Below are positions 1 through 8,269 of a stretch of 38,523 bases of DNA, in pieces. Origin of the DNA: Candidatus Woesearchaeota archaeon (GTDB taxonomy: Archaea > Nanobdellota > Nanobdellia > Woesearchaeales > JAGVXP01); assembly GCA_018303725.1 (NCBI GenBank), contig JAGVXP010000050.1, positions 77,579-116,101 on the forward strand. The letters run 5' to 3'. Position 1 is the stretch's first letter. Every line of letters begins with the position of its first letter. The translations under genes were made by a program, and so were the position numbers. The notes below the pieces were generated by a model. It had not been told where the DNA came from. It worked only from the letters and a program-made list of their open reading frames with translations, and made no database searches.

Positions 1-1664
1 TTTTCTTCTAGGGGGAGTATTATTTTTTGGGTTTTGTCCCCTTCTTTTACAATCTTGATATTATCAAGCCAGTCCACCAAAAGTTGTAATTCTTCTGAAG
101 ATATTGTTTTCCAGTAATAAGAGTAACGAGGATATAATGGAATGTTAAGTTTTTGTGATAATTTTATTGCTGCTTCCGAGGTTAGTTTTTGTGATAGGGG
201 CTCTTTTAATAAAAGTTCCAGAGCATCTTTTGGTATTTCTGTCAGCTCAGCTAACTTATCCAAATCGAGCGTTCCAAACAAATCTACAGTCGCTTTTTCA
301 AGTTCTTGTATCCACCATTCCTCGCAATAACCTGGGGGCAATAACATATGCGCCCTATTAAAAAAATCTCCATAGCTAAACAAGATATCCCCTAAAAACA
401 ATATTTCTTTTACATCATTAACAACTTGTTTTGCCTGTTGTTCTGTTTCGATTCTTATTACTGAACCATCATTCAATTTCACAATTGGCCCCTCAAGAGA
501 GTCGCAAATTGCTAATGCTGTTGCCTTTCCTGGCCTTTCAACTTTAAGTTGTGTTCCCGTGGCTATATAACCATTCAGGATATGTGTAGTGGCGGGGTGT
601 ATAGCACCAGCAGAATAGCCTGAAGCCCTTGTTCTCCCATATCTCAACCTAAAACCGCCGGTTTTTAGCGGGTTGGATAAAATTGGTCTTCCTGCAACCA
701 AATCTTCTATATAGGTGTATATCGGCGTTACTTTTATCTTTTCTTCTTTCACACTCCCCTTTGATTTTATCTCTTTTTGCAAACTAACAAACTCTTTGAG
801 AAACAGCCAATTGTCTAAATTAAAATTGTTATACCATTTAGAAAGTTGCGCCCATATTTTTGGTGCTTTTTGCGCCAAACATTCGCCAATCACCAAGCAA
901 GGGCCATTCCTTATCCTGTTAGTCTCAATTCTTTCTAGATCTTTATAATTGCTTACCTCATATTTTTCAGAAGGATCACCGTCTATTTGTACTGCCAGAT
1001 TTTTAACTAAAAATCCAATTTCCTCTTTGCTTGGCAGATATTGCAGATTAGTCACCAATTCATGATAGTCGTACAATTCAGTGGTCATTCTTTTTATCTC
1101 TTCGTCTGTAGGATCATATGGTGAATAACCAAATTTTTTCCTGATATAATCTGCTAAAACAACGGATATTGCTGCTGCTGTTCCTCCAGCACTTCTTATT
1201 GGGCCTGAATAATTTAGGGCAACATATTCTTTTCCATCTTTTCTTTTTCTGATTTTGATGCCAATAAATCCCTCTAAAGGGGAAGCAACGGTTCCAAGAG
1301 TCAGGTAAGCAAACCCAACCCTTATCCCGACTTCCATTGCTTCAAATTTATTTTGGAATTTGCAGAATTTCTCATCTGAAATTTCCCCTGCTATGATAAG
1401 GGCAATTCTCCAATCTAAAATACCATATTCTTTTTCTAATTCGTGTATCCTTTTTGAAACCCCGGAATTAATTATTTGCGGAGCAACTGCGGATATAAGC
1501 CCCTCTACCCTTTCTGCCATATTTTTGGCTAAAGGGATAGCCACTTTCTCTTCGGGGTCGTAACCTAGCTTTCTTGCTTTAGTTGCTATATCATAGGCTA
1601 GTTTTACTTTTTTGTTTATATCATCAAAATACAACTCCATATTTTTGCTCATTGTTTTTTCCAT
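1..1664 (-). CDS. polC: DNA polymerase II (PolD) large subunit DP2, C-terminus cut off by the window edge
   Basis: Catalytic subunit of the archaeal D-family replicative DNA polymerase, which works with the DP1 exonuclease subunit encoded just upstream. About 554 residues from the start are present and the frame is open to base 1; the full protein is usually 1100-1200 residues, so the catalytic aspartates and C-terminal zinc fingers lie outside. The family signature GPIRSAGGTAAA is at about residues 154-165, and the N-terminal YFDDINKKVKLAYDIA segment is typical. I chose the ATG at 1662-1664, one base after the DP1 stop, so the two are probably translationally coupled; a second in-frame ATG lies four codons later. 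No intein is visible in the part present. Confidence 0.95.
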   Translation of the reverse strand, partial: MEKTMSKNMELYFDDINKKVKLAYDIATKARKLGYDPEEKVAIPLAKNMAERVEGLISAVAPQIINSGVSKRIHELEKEYGILDWRIALIIAGEISDEKFCKFQNKFEAMEVGIRVGFAYLTLGTVASPLEGFIGIKIRKRKDGKEYVALNYSGPIRSAGGTAAAISVVLADYIRKKFGYSPYDPTDEEIKRMTTELYDYHELVTNLQYLPSKEEIGFLVKNLAVQIDGDPSEKYEVSNYKDLERIETNRIRNGPCLVIGECLAQKAPKIWAQLSKWYNNFNLDNWLFLKEFVSLQKEIKSKGSVKEEKIKVTPIYTYIEDLVAGRPILSNPLKTGGFRLRYGRTRASGYSAGAIHPATTHILNGYIATGTQLKVERPGKATALAICDSLEGPIVKLNDGSVIRIETEQQAKQVVNDVKEILFLGDILFSYGDFFNRAHMLLPPGYCEEWWIQELEKATVDLFGTLDLDKLAELTEIPKDALELLLKEPLSQKLTSEAAIKLSQKLNIPLYPRYSYYWKTISSEELQLLVDWLDNIKIVKEGDKTQKIILPLEE

Positions 1665-1665
1665 T

Positions 1666-2979
1666 TTAACTGCCAAACCTTAATATTTTAACATCTCTTG
1701 TCTGCAAATTTACAATTGGCACCCTGCTAGGCTCTGGGTTATGGCCTACCTTTTCTTGGAATGTTGTTTTGCTTTGCCAACAAGAACCGCATATCATTGT
1801 GATATTCCTGTAATTAGAAGCTATTGATTTGTGAATATGGCCTGTAGCAAAAAAATCAGGCACCGTTTCAATTACTAATGGGTCTTTTTCTACATCAGGT
1901 ATATACAAATTGGATGTGTGTGTTGGTGCTAAATGCCTCCTTTTTAATAAAAATTTCATTATTAAATCTGCCCTGTTATACCCCCCCTTGTTTCTTATAC
2001 TATCACAATTGGCAACAAAAAAATCAAACGAGTAACCATGATAAAGCAAGACGTCAAAACCAGAAAAGTTTTTAGATGAATGGATGTTGATTAATGATGG
2101 GTTGGAGACCATTATTGCATTTTTTATGCGGTATATTGGTCCGGCAAAATCTCTATAAAGTGGTGGTTGCGGCTCAGCTATGCGCATAGCATCGTGGTTG
2201 CCAGGGCATATAATCAAGTGTATATCACTTGGTATCTGTTTGAGCAGGTTGGCGCACTCTTCATATTGCTGGTATATGTCTTTTGTAATCAATTCCTTGT
2301 CTTGCTCAGGGTAAATCCCGCAGCCGTCTACAAGGTCTCCAAGAATGAATATGTACCTCACTTTCTTAGAAATTTCTTTTTGTTTCTCATTTCCAATCTC
2401 CCCGCGGATCCATTTAATAAACTTGTTGAAATCATCTGGAAGAAAATTTTTTGAGCCCACATGCAGGTCAGACAAAAAAATGGCATACGCTTCATCAGAG
2501 CTCTTTTTTAATTCCCTGTTGGTGGGTATGTCCGGCCACAATATATTATTGGCAAATACAATATTTTCGCCATTAACCCCCACTACGCCTATCACTTCGT
2601 CCAAAACTATTTCTTTTGCTTGCTCAAATAAATCGGGTTTGTTTTTATTAACCAGCACCTTTATAGAACTTGTTGGGTCTTCCACAGTCAGTATAAGATT
2701 GTTATTTTTTGTGGTTCGTTTGTCTTTCACCAAGCCAATGATGGATATATTCTCCTTATCCTTTTTGCCTATCAGCCTATTAATTGATGTTATATTCCTC
2801 ATTTCTTGTCTGTTTTTGAGTATTTTCTCTATAGCCTTGTATCGTGCATTAAAGTACTGGACAAAATCCTGGATGTCCCTCTTTTTCGAATCTTCATTGT
2901 AAGAGGTGATTATTTTCACTTTTTCTTCTTTTTTTGTTTTTTCCTTTTTCAAACAAAACCCTTGATTTTTCGAGATCAA
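1666..2979 (-). CDS. polB: DNA polymerase II (PolD) small subunit DP1, main part after a frameshift
   Basis: Proofreading 3'-5' exonuclease subunit of PolD, a calcineurin-like phosphoesterase preceded by an OB fold. Counting from the frame's TTG, SDLHVGS (170-176), GDLVDG (214-219), PGNHD (259-263) and GHIH (380-383) are the metal-binding motifs and all are intact. The OB fold lies at about residues 77-150. The frame has no convincing start: it opens with TTG and the first ATG comes after the conserved KKRDIQDFVQYFNARY segment. The missing N-terminal domain is in the +1-offset frame at 2894-3202, so this is the second part of one gene broken near 2929-2949 by a homopolymer tract. It is followed one base later by DP2. 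Confidence 0.9.
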   Translation of the reverse strand: MISKNQGFCLKKEKTKKEEKVKIITSYNEDSKKRDIQDFVQYFNARYKAIEKILKNRQEMRNITSINRLIGKKDKENISIIGLVKDKRTTKNNNLILTVEDPTSSIKVLVNKNKPDLFEQAKEIVLDEVIGVVGVNGENIVFANNILWPDIPTNRELKKSSDEAYAIFLSDLHVGSKNFLPDDFNKFIKWIRGEIGNEKQKEISKKVRYIFILGDLVDGCGIYPEQDKELITKDIYQQYEECANLLKQIPSDIHLIICPGNHDAMRIAEPQPPLYRDFAGPIYRIKNAIMVSNPSLINIHSSKNFSGFDVLLYHGYSFDFFVANCDSIRNKGGYNRADLIMKFLLKRRHLAPTHTSNLYIPDVEKDPLVIETVPDFFATGHIHKSIASNYRNITMICGSCWQSKTTFQEKVGHNPEPSRVPIVNLQTRDVKILRFGS

Positions 2980-3202
2980 ACCAATTTATGTCTATGGATT
3001 TATACATGTTTATTATGTTGTTTAGGTCTTTATTCAAAAAAAGAAAATCAGTAGACCTAATCCCTTCTATGATGGTTTTATAAAATCCATCCAAATCGGC
3101 CTTTTCCTTCAGTATTTGTAATATGTCATAACTTATCAAAATATTTTTATTTAGAAAAAAATTTACTATCTTTTTCTCTTCAGAGACTGTTTCCAATTCC
3201 AT
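2894..3202 (-). CDS. polB: PolD small subunit DP1, N-terminal domain in the pre-frameshift frame
   Basis: This 102-residue frame starts at ATG 3202, 26 bases after the cdc6 stop. Its first ~85 residues resemble the N-terminal helical domain of DP1 (EKKIVNFFLNKNILISYDIL). Its last ~16 codons, after FEKGK, are probably read out of frame. The coding strand there is GGA, A-rich AAAAAC, A7, then GAAGAA. Dropping one base in the A6 (2937-2942) or A7 (2929-2935) run joins FEKGK directly to KKEEKVKIITSYN of the main DP1 frame. It could be a sequencing or assembly error, a real mutation, or +1 recoding or slippage. A separate 102-aa protein is less likely, because the domain order matches full-length DP1. 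Confidence 0.75.
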   Translation of the reverse strand: MELETVSEEKKIVNFFLNKNILISYDILQILKEKADLDGFYKTIIEGIRSTDFLFLNKDLNNIINMYKSIDINWFDLEKSRVLFEKGKNKKRRKSENNHLLQ

Positions 3203-3228
3203 CTTTTTAAAGGATTATTCTTAGTTGG

Positions 3229-4440
3229 CTAAGATAGGTCTAATCCTTCTTCTAGGGCATTTTTGATTTTAGGTAGATTAGAATTTGGGATGGATAAAGA
3301 GATTTCCCTCGTTCTTCCATATCTGCCTTTTGAAATAACCTTTGCGTTTATAATTCCGTGCATATCAAGCTCAGCAATAATGTCAGACACCCTTCTTTGG
3401 GTTAGGGGGTGCAATCCTATTCGTGAACAAACACCCTTATAAACTTCATAAACCTCTCCTGTGAATATTGTTCCATTTTTCTTCAGGCAAATATTTAGTA
3501 TAGCGTAGAGTGTTGATTGGAATTGTTTGGGTTGTGTTATTACTATATCCAAAATGCGGTCTTTCTCAATTTTTTCTTCTGCTTCATCAATATGTTTCAT
3601 TTTTACTTTAGAAGCGCCTTTCCTTTCTGCTATCTCCCCAGCTACCCTCAAAAGCTCTAACGCTCTTCTGGCATCTCCGTGTTCCCTTGCTGCGTATGCT
3701 GAACACTTCTCAATAACTCCCTCTTCCAACATTCCTTCTTTAAAGGCAATTTTTGATCTTTGCTTTAAAATATCTTGTATCTGTAAGGCGTTATATGGCG
3801 GAAAGACGACCTCTTCTTCAGATAACGACGATTTCACCCGCGGGTCTAAGTTGTCTGTGAATACCAGGTCGTTGGATATGCCTATTATTGATATTTGCGT
3901 ATTTTTCAAATCTTCGTTTATCCTTGTAAAGTTATAAAGTATTTCATCTCCTGTTTTTTTTACTAGTTGGTCTATCTCATCCAAAACCAATATAACAATC
4001 TTTTTTTCCTTGTCCAACACATCTATAAACAACCTGTATACCTCATCGGTTGGTAACCCTGTTGGTGGTATTGGTCTTCCAAGTTCTCTAGCCAATTGCG
4101 CTATTAGCCTATATTCTGTGTCCGCTATTTTTTTTAATTTGCAATTTAAATAAAAAACATCGATGGGAATGTTTTTTTGTTTTGAAATTTCCAATATTTT
4201 GTTTGTTGTGTACTTTGCAACCAGTGTTTTCCCAGTTCCTGTTTTGCCATAAATGAACAGGTTGGAGGGTTTTTCTAACCTTAAAGATGTAGCAAGGATA
4301 TCTGCCATTTGTTTTATTTGATTGTCTCTGTGGGGTATTGTCTCTGGTGTATAAGAGGATTGCAGGGCCTTTTTATCAGAAAACAAGGTTTCTTTTTTGA
4401 GAAAAGCTTCAAACAGCGTTGTAATCCCCCCTTGTACCAT
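3229..4440 (-). CDS. cdc6: Orc1/Cdc6 replication initiator
   Basis: Origin-recognition AAA+ ATPase of 403 residues, the normal family length. Walker A is GKTGTGKT (65-72), Walker B IVILVLDEID (148-157), sensor 1 GISND (187-191), and sensor 2 GDARRALEL (255-263). About 95 C-terminal residues form the winged-helix DNA-binding domain (for example LTQRRVSDIIAELDMHGII). It binds ORB sites and recruits MCM; two such sites lie directly upstream. The ATG at 4440 is about 26 bp from a TTTATAAA box, which predicts a leaderless mRNA and fixes the start. It is the first gene of a minus-strand run with DP1 and DP2, a replication operon. Confidence 0.96.
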   Translation of the reverse strand: MVQGGITTLFEAFLKKETLFSDKKALQSSYTPETIPHRDNQIKQMADILATSLRLEKPSNLFIYGKTGTGKTLVAKYTTNKILEISKQKNIPIDVFYLNCKLKKIADTEYRLIAQLARELGRPIPPTGLPTDEVYRLFIDVLDKEKKIVILVLDEIDQLVKKTGDEILYNFTRINEDLKNTQISIIGISNDLVFTDNLDPRVKSSLSEEEVVFPPYNALQIQDILKQRSKIAFKEGMLEEGVIEKCSAYAAREHGDARRALELLRVAGEIAERKGASKVKMKHIDEAEEKIEKDRILDIVITQPKQFQSTLYAILNICLKKNGTIFTGEVYEVYKGVCSRIGLHPLTQRRVSDIIAELDMHGIINAKVISKGRYGRTREISLSIPNSNLPKIKNALEEGLDLS

Positions 4441-4462
4441 AACATTCCAAATGAAATGGTGG

Positions 4463-4470
4463 TTTATAAA
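4463..4470 (-). promoter_or_regulatory. TATA box of cdc6
   Basis: TTTATAAA is centred 26-27 bp upstream of the cdc6 ATG at 4440, the usual archaeal TATA-to-start-site distance, so transcription probably begins at or next to the start codon. ORB element 1 lies 23 bp further upstream, so Cdc6 could autoregulate. Confidence 0.6.
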
Positions 4471-4492
4471 GTTTGTTGTTTTTTAAAATATA

Positions 4493-4514
4493 GGCCCCTT
4501 TGTTTCCATTGGAG
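4493..4514 (-). promoter_or_regulatory. ORB element 1 (Cdc6-binding site)
   Basis: Read on the minus strand, CTCCAATGGAAACAAAGGGG followed by CC matches the archaeal origin recognition box: a near-palindromic TCCA-TGGA core followed by AAACAAA and a G-string. It lies 53 bases upstream of the cdc6 start. Confidence 0.85.
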
Positions 4515-4674
4515 TTTTTTATATTTATTATTTTATATATATTTATATTTTCTTTTTCTATATTGAAAATAAAAGAGGCATGGTAATAGAAAATAACCAA
4601 CAAAAAATATATAACAGATTATATAATAAACAACAAACATAATAACAACAAAAAGATATAAAAACAAATAACGA

Positions 4675-4695
4675 TTTCCACTCGAAACAAAGGGG
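4675..4695 (+). promoter_or_regulatory. ORB element 2 (Cdc6-binding site)
   Basis: Plus-strand TTCCACTCGAAACAAAGGGG (from 4676) matches ORB element 1 at 17 of 20 positions, including the whole GAAACAAAGGGG half. Its orientation is opposite to element 1, so both G-strings point outwards from the AT-rich core. Confidence 0.8.
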
Positions 4696-4744
4696 TAGCA
4701 ACTTAAACAACAAAATTCCGCTTCTCTGTGGGGTGGTTTTTAAC

Positions 4745-5605
4745 ATGCCAAAAAACAACAAATTTATTGGAAAACTCGAAGAAAAAGTCAGAAAAACGAT
4801 TAAAAAATACAACCTCATTGACAGCAAAGACAAAGTTTTAGTAGCTTGCTCGGGGGGTAAGGATAGTACAACTATTTTATATTTAATTAAAAAGCTAGGT
4901 TATAACGTAAAGGCCATTACTGTTGATCTTGGGATAGGCAGCTATTCAAAAAAGAATTTGGAAAACTTAGGCGCTTTTTGTAAAGAAAACAAAATAAAGC
5001 TGATAAAAATATCCTTTAAGGAAGAATTTGGACACACCCAATGTTATCTTAGGGATGTTTTAAAGAGTAAGGGCATAAAGCTTAAATCCTGCTCTGTTTG
5101 TGGTGTTTTGAGGCGTTATCTGCTTAACAAGAAAGCCAGAGAGCTTAAAGCAACCAAACTAATAACCGGCCACAACCTAGATGATGAATGCCAGGCTGTT
5201 TTGATGAACCTTTTTAGGAATACCTTAGAAAGAAGCTCCAGGTTAGGGCCAATAAGCGGCATTGTTAAAGATAAAAAATTTGTTCCTAGGGTAAAACCTT
5301 TGTATTTTTGCTTGGAAAAAGATGTTGAGGAATATTCAAGGCTGATGGGCTTTCCGGTGCTATACCAAAAATGCCCCTGCAGTTATGATGTATTTAGAAA
5401 TCAGATAAAAAACCGATTGAATAGTTATGAAAAAAGACACCCACAAGTTAAAGAGCACATAATCACCTATTTTTTAAGAACTCTGCCCAAATTAAGGAAG
5501 ATATACAAGCAAAACAAGGAAATATTGCTTTGTAAAAACTGCGGGGAGCCATCAAAAAAAGGGTTTTGCAATAGTTGCAGGATCATAAGCATGTTAAAGA
5601 ACTAA
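4745..5605 (+). CDS. PP-loop ATPase of the TtuA/NcsA/TtcA tRNA-thiolation family
   Basis: Probable tRNA 2-thiouridine or 2-thiocytidine synthase that adenylates a tRNA base before sulfur insertion. The PP-loop SGGKDS is at 36-41, CSVCG at 116-120, GHNLDDE at 142-148, and CPC at 210-212. In TtuA-type enzymes a CxxC plus a distal Cys bind a [4Fe-4S] cluster, which matches Cys116, Cys119 and Cys210 or 212. A C-terminal zinc ribbon is seen as C263xxC266 and C275xxC278. The N-terminal zinc ribbon of archaeal TtuA/NcsA is absent. I chose ATG 4745 over an in-frame GTG at 4733 because homology begins later. It diverges from cdc6 across the origin. The specific tRNA target cannot be settled from sequence. 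Confidence 0.85.
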   Translation: MPKNNKFIGKLEEKVRKTIKKYNLIDSKDKVLVACSGGKDSTTILYLIKKLGYNVKAITVDLGIGSYSKKNLENLGAFCKENKIKLIKISFKEEFGHTQCYLRDVLKSKGIKLKSCSVCGVLRRYLLNKKARELKATKLITGHNLDDECQAVLMNLFRNTLERSSRLGPISGIVKDKKFVPRVKPLYFCLEKDVEEYSRLMGFPVLYQKCPCSYDVFRNQIKNRLNSYEKRHPQVKEHIITYFLRTLPKLRKIYKQNKEILLCKNCGEPSKKGFCNSCRIISMLKN

Positions 5606-5659
5606 TTTTCAATATTGAAAACAAATAATAAAAAATACTCCTTTTTTAAAACAACAATA

Positions 5660-5668
5660 TTTATAAAA
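5660..5668 (+). promoter_or_regulatory. TATA box of the radical SAM operon
   Basis: TTTATAAAA is centred about 26 bp upstream of ATG 5690, implying a leaderless transcript. This favours 5690 over an in-frame TTG at 5615, which would add a Lys-rich stretch with no family similarity. No comparably placed TATA box is visible in the short gaps (at most 10 bases) further along the array. Confidence 0.6.
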
Positions 5669-5689
5669 ACAAAAATCATTCTTCCTCCT

Positions 5690-6586
5690 ATGGGGGATAA
5701 AAGGGTAGATATTAAGTTAGGCTATCTTTGTAATAATAACTGCAGATTTTGTGTAGTTGCAGATAAAAGATACCAAGGCAATAAAAACACATTACGAATT
5801 AAAAAAGAGCTTAAAGAAGCAAAAAAAAGATGTTCTGAAGTTGTTTTTACCGGTGGCGAGGTTACTGTAAGGCAAGATATTTTAGAATTAGTTAGTTATG
5901 CTAAAGAGCTGGGTTTTAAAATAATACAACTGCAAACCAACGGAAGAATGCTTTCTTACATAAAATTCTGTAAAGAACTTATCAAAGCAGGAGCCAATGA
6001 ATTTAGCCCAGCAATACACGGCCATACACCAGAACTTCATGATTATCTGACAAGAAGCAAGGGAAGCTTTAACCAAACAGTTCAAGCAATAAAGAATTTG
6101 AAAAAATTAAAGCAGAAAGTAATAACAAACACAGTAGTTACTAAACCCAACTATAGGCATTTGCCAGAAATAGCCAAAATGCTTATTGACTTGGGTGTCG
6201 ATCAATATCAATTTGCTTTTGTTCATGCAAATGGCAATGCCCGGAAAAACTTTGATTCTATAGTCCCTGTAATGAGCTTAGCAGCACCTTACATCAAAAA
6301 AGGACTTGGTATAGGTATAAAAGCCAATGTTAAATGCATGGCAGAAGCAATGCCCTACTGTATGATGGAAGGCTATGAAAAATATATTTCTGAGAACTAT
6401 ATCCCCTTAACAGAGGTATGGGAATTAGACAGAAAAGACACAGATTTTTTAAAAACCAAAAAAACAGAAGGAAAAACAAAATTTCCCCAATGCAAAAAAT
6501 GCAAATACGATGAAATATGTGAGGGGCCTTGGAGGGAGTATCCCAAGAAAATGGGAGATGAAGAGTTTAAGGCCGTTAAAAAATAA
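5690..6586 (+). CDS. Radical SAM protein 1 of the tandem array
   Basis: Radical SAM enzyme of 298 residues, with the [4Fe-4S] motif C14-NNN-C-RF-C21, GGEVT at 55-59 (SAM binding), and TNGR at 83-86. It shares with its neighbours the block HGHTPELHDYLTRSKGSF (110-127) and a C-terminal auxiliary-cluster-like motif CKKCKYDEICEGPWREY near residues 268-284, with further cysteines in KCMAEAMPYC. It ends with EEFKAVKK, echoed in two other members. It is first in a plus-strand operon, and the next start is 10 bases downstream. The reaction and substrate are unknown; the C-terminal Cys cluster suggests peptide or protein modification. Confidence 0.85.
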   Translation: MGDKRVDIKLGYLCNNNCRFCVVADKRYQGNKNTLRIKKELKEAKKRCSEVVFTGGEVTVRQDILELVSYAKELGFKIIQLQTNGRMLSYIKFCKELIKAGANEFSPAIHGHTPELHDYLTRSKGSFNQTVQAIKNLKKLKQKVITNTVVTKPNYRHLPEIAKMLIDLGVDQYQFAFVHANGNARKNFDSIVPVMSLAAPYIKKGLGIGIKANVKCMAEAMPYCMMEGYEKYISENYIPLTEVWELDRKDTDFLKTKKTEGKTKFPQCKKCKYDEICEGPWREYPKKMGDEEFKAVKK

Positions 6587-6596
6587 ATAAAATCCA

Positions 6597-7427
6597 ATGA
6601 CTGGTTCAATAATATATATAAATGATATTTGTAATCAAAATTGTGTATTTTGCTGTGGTATAGGTAAAAAAATGAGTAAAGATAAGTACAAACCAATAAT
6701 TGATAAAGCAAAAAGAAGATTAATAATCTCTGGGGGGGAACCACCCATATCGAAAGACCTGTCTGTTATTCTTAAACTATCCAAAGAGAACAAAAATATT
6801 AAAGAAATTGAATTGCAATCCAATGGAGCAATTTTCTTATATAAAAAAATAATCAATAAAATAGAAAAACATAAATCCATAACGGAGTATAATATAAATT
6901 TTCCCTCTTTTGATAAAGAAACAGACAAAATTATCACAAAATCAACTTTTTTTGGACATCGTGTTAAGGGCATTAAAAATCTTATCGATAAAAGACTAAA
7001 CGTAAGATTAACATTTGTGATAAATAAATTAAATTATAAACAAATGACAAATTATCTAAGATTTATTTATAAAGAATTCAACAATAAACCATCAGTTCAA
7101 TTTTCATTTATCCAAATACAAGGAAATGTCATATTTAATGATATTGCCCCACAATACAAAAATATTAAATCTGAATTAATTAAATCCTTAAAATTCGCAA
7201 AAGAAAACAAAATAAAGTGTTTTGTGGATAATATACCCTTATGTATCTCTCATCCTTATAATGATATGAACATAGATTACTTAAAGAAAAAAATAGGAGA
7301 TACATCATTCTATGAGAAAAAGAAGGTAAATCAATGCAAAAATTGCAAATTAAATGAAATGTGTTTCGGACCGCCAACTGATTATGTTGGCGTTTATGGA
7401 GAAAAGGAATTTAAACCAATAAAATGA
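6597..7427 (+). CDS. Radical SAM protein 2 of the tandem array
   Basis: A 276-residue radical SAM protein with C12-NQN-C-VF-C19, GGEPP near 46-50, and QSNGA in place of TNGR. The HGH..HD..TR.PGSF block of its neighbours is degenerate here (SFDKETDKIITKSTFFGHR), so it may have a different substrate or be a diverged partner. The C-terminal motif CKNCKLNEMCFGPPTDY is retained, followed by YGEKEFKPIK. The stop overlaps the next ATG by four bases (ATGA), implying coupled translation. The codon mix is even more A-rich than that of protein 1. Function unknown. Confidence 0.82.
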   Translation: MTGSIIYINDICNQNCVFCCGIGKKMSKDKYKPIIDKAKRRLIISGGEPPISKDLSVILKLSKENKNIKEIELQSNGAIFLYKKIINKIEKHKSITEYNINFPSFDKETDKIITKSTFFGHRVKGIKNLIDKRLNVRLTFVINKLNYKQMTNYLRFIYKEFNNKPSVQFSFIQIQGNVIFNDIAPQYKNIKSELIKSLKFAKENKIKCFVDNIPLCISHPYNDMNIDYLKKKIGDTSFYEKKKVNQCKNCKLNEMCFGPPTDYVGVYGEKEFKPIK

Positions 7428-8269
7428 AAATAACATTTGTACCTGTAATTTATGATTGTAATGATAATTGTATATCTTGTCCAGTTCCTAGAAAAAAAAA
7501 CAAAAAGAATCCTGAGTTTGAAGATATCAAAAAGGAAATTGATTATGTTTTAACTTATTCAAAACATATAGAAATTAATGGTGGTGAGCCCACATTAAGA
7601 AAAGACTTATTGAAAATTCTTGGATATATTGAAAGAAAGAACCCGAGTGAGATAGGTCTTTTAACTAACGCACAAACTTTTTATTATGAAAAATTCGCTA
7701 AAGAGATTGCTAAAATAAAAAACCTGAAAATAATAACCACCCTATATGGTCATAATTCTACAACACATGATGCAATTACAAGAACACCAGGCAGCTTTAA
7801 GCACAAAATTGCTGGAATAAAACACCTGCTTAAAAATAATTTGTCAATAGAACTGAGAATACTCCTTCATAGATTAAATTACAAACATTTTAAAGATATA
7901 GTCCATTTTATAACAAATAATTTTAATAAAAAAGATTTTAATAAAATAATTGTTATGAACGCCAAACTAACAGAAAGGGCAAAAGAAAATAAGAAAGTTG
8001 TAGCTGAAAAATTAACAAATATAGCAAAAAACATGGAAAAACCAATCAAACAATTAATTAAAAATGGATACTACACAGAAATCTATCATTTTCCGCATTG
8101 CATATTACCAAAAAACCTTCAACAATATTCTAAGGGCATCACAGCAGACAATAAAGAAGTTGTTTTCTCAAAAAACTGCAATCCCTGCCTTAAAAGAAAG
8201 GAATGTTCAAAGATATGGAAAAGCTATCTATACATTTTTGGTTCAAACGAATTCAAGGCAATAAAATGA
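7424..8269 (+). CDS. Radical SAM protein 3 of the tandem array, with HxsC-like features
   Basis: A 281-residue radical SAM protein with C12-NDN-C-IS-C19, NGGEPTLRKDLL, and LTNAQ in the TNGR position. The block YGHNSTTHDAITRTPGSF is followed by GIKHL and an IELRILLHR strand, then FPHCIL. The C-terminal motif is CNPCLKRKECSKIWKSY and the end FGSNEFKAIK. From memory, the order HD..(x)..G.F..T..G..NL..(E)(I/L)R(I/V)(V/L)LH and a terminal CxxC...C resembles HxsC maturases. That link is an inference, relevant because an HxsB-type gene lies 5 kb away without an HxsC beside it. It overlaps both neighbours by 4 bases. Confidence 0.82.
   Translation: MKITFVPVIYDCNDNCISCPVPRKKNKKNPEFEDIKKEIDYVLTYSKHIEINGGEPTLRKDLLKILGYIERKNPSEIGLLTNAQTFYYEKFAKEIAKIKNLKIITTLYGHNSTTHDAITRTPGSFKHKIAGIKHLLKNNLSIELRILLHRLNYKHFKDIVHFITNNFNKKDFNKIIVMNAKLTERAKENKKVVAEKLTNIAKNMEKPIKQLIKNGYYTEIYHFPHCILPKNLQQYSKGITADNKEVVFSKNCNPCLKRKECSKIWKSYLYIFGSNEFKAIK

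Larger units (their letters stand above)
4441..4744. other. Probable chromosomal replication origin (oriC) between cdc6 and a PP-loop gene
   Basis: This 304-bp intergenic region contains two inverted ORB-like elements (4493-4514 and 4675-4695) that share the 12-mer GAAACAAAGGGG. Between them lie about 160 bp made almost only of A and T, with long T and TATA tracts near 4515-4560, a good candidate unwinding element. Archaeal origins are typically next to cdc6 and are built this way. The region also carries the divergent promoters of the two flanking genes. Open frames crossing it are AT-rich antisense shadows. Confidence 0.8.

Noticed and set aside
2929-2949. Classic -1 slippery heptamer A-AAA-AAC in the DP1 N-terminal frame
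   Set aside because: A -1 shift runs into a TGA within a few codons; only +1 (or -2) reaches the catalytic frame.
4409-4833. Two minus-strand frames (64 and 91 aa) crossing the origin region
   Set aside because: Hydrophobic low-complexity translations of AT-rich DNA overlapping cdc6 and the PP-loop gene on the wrong strand.
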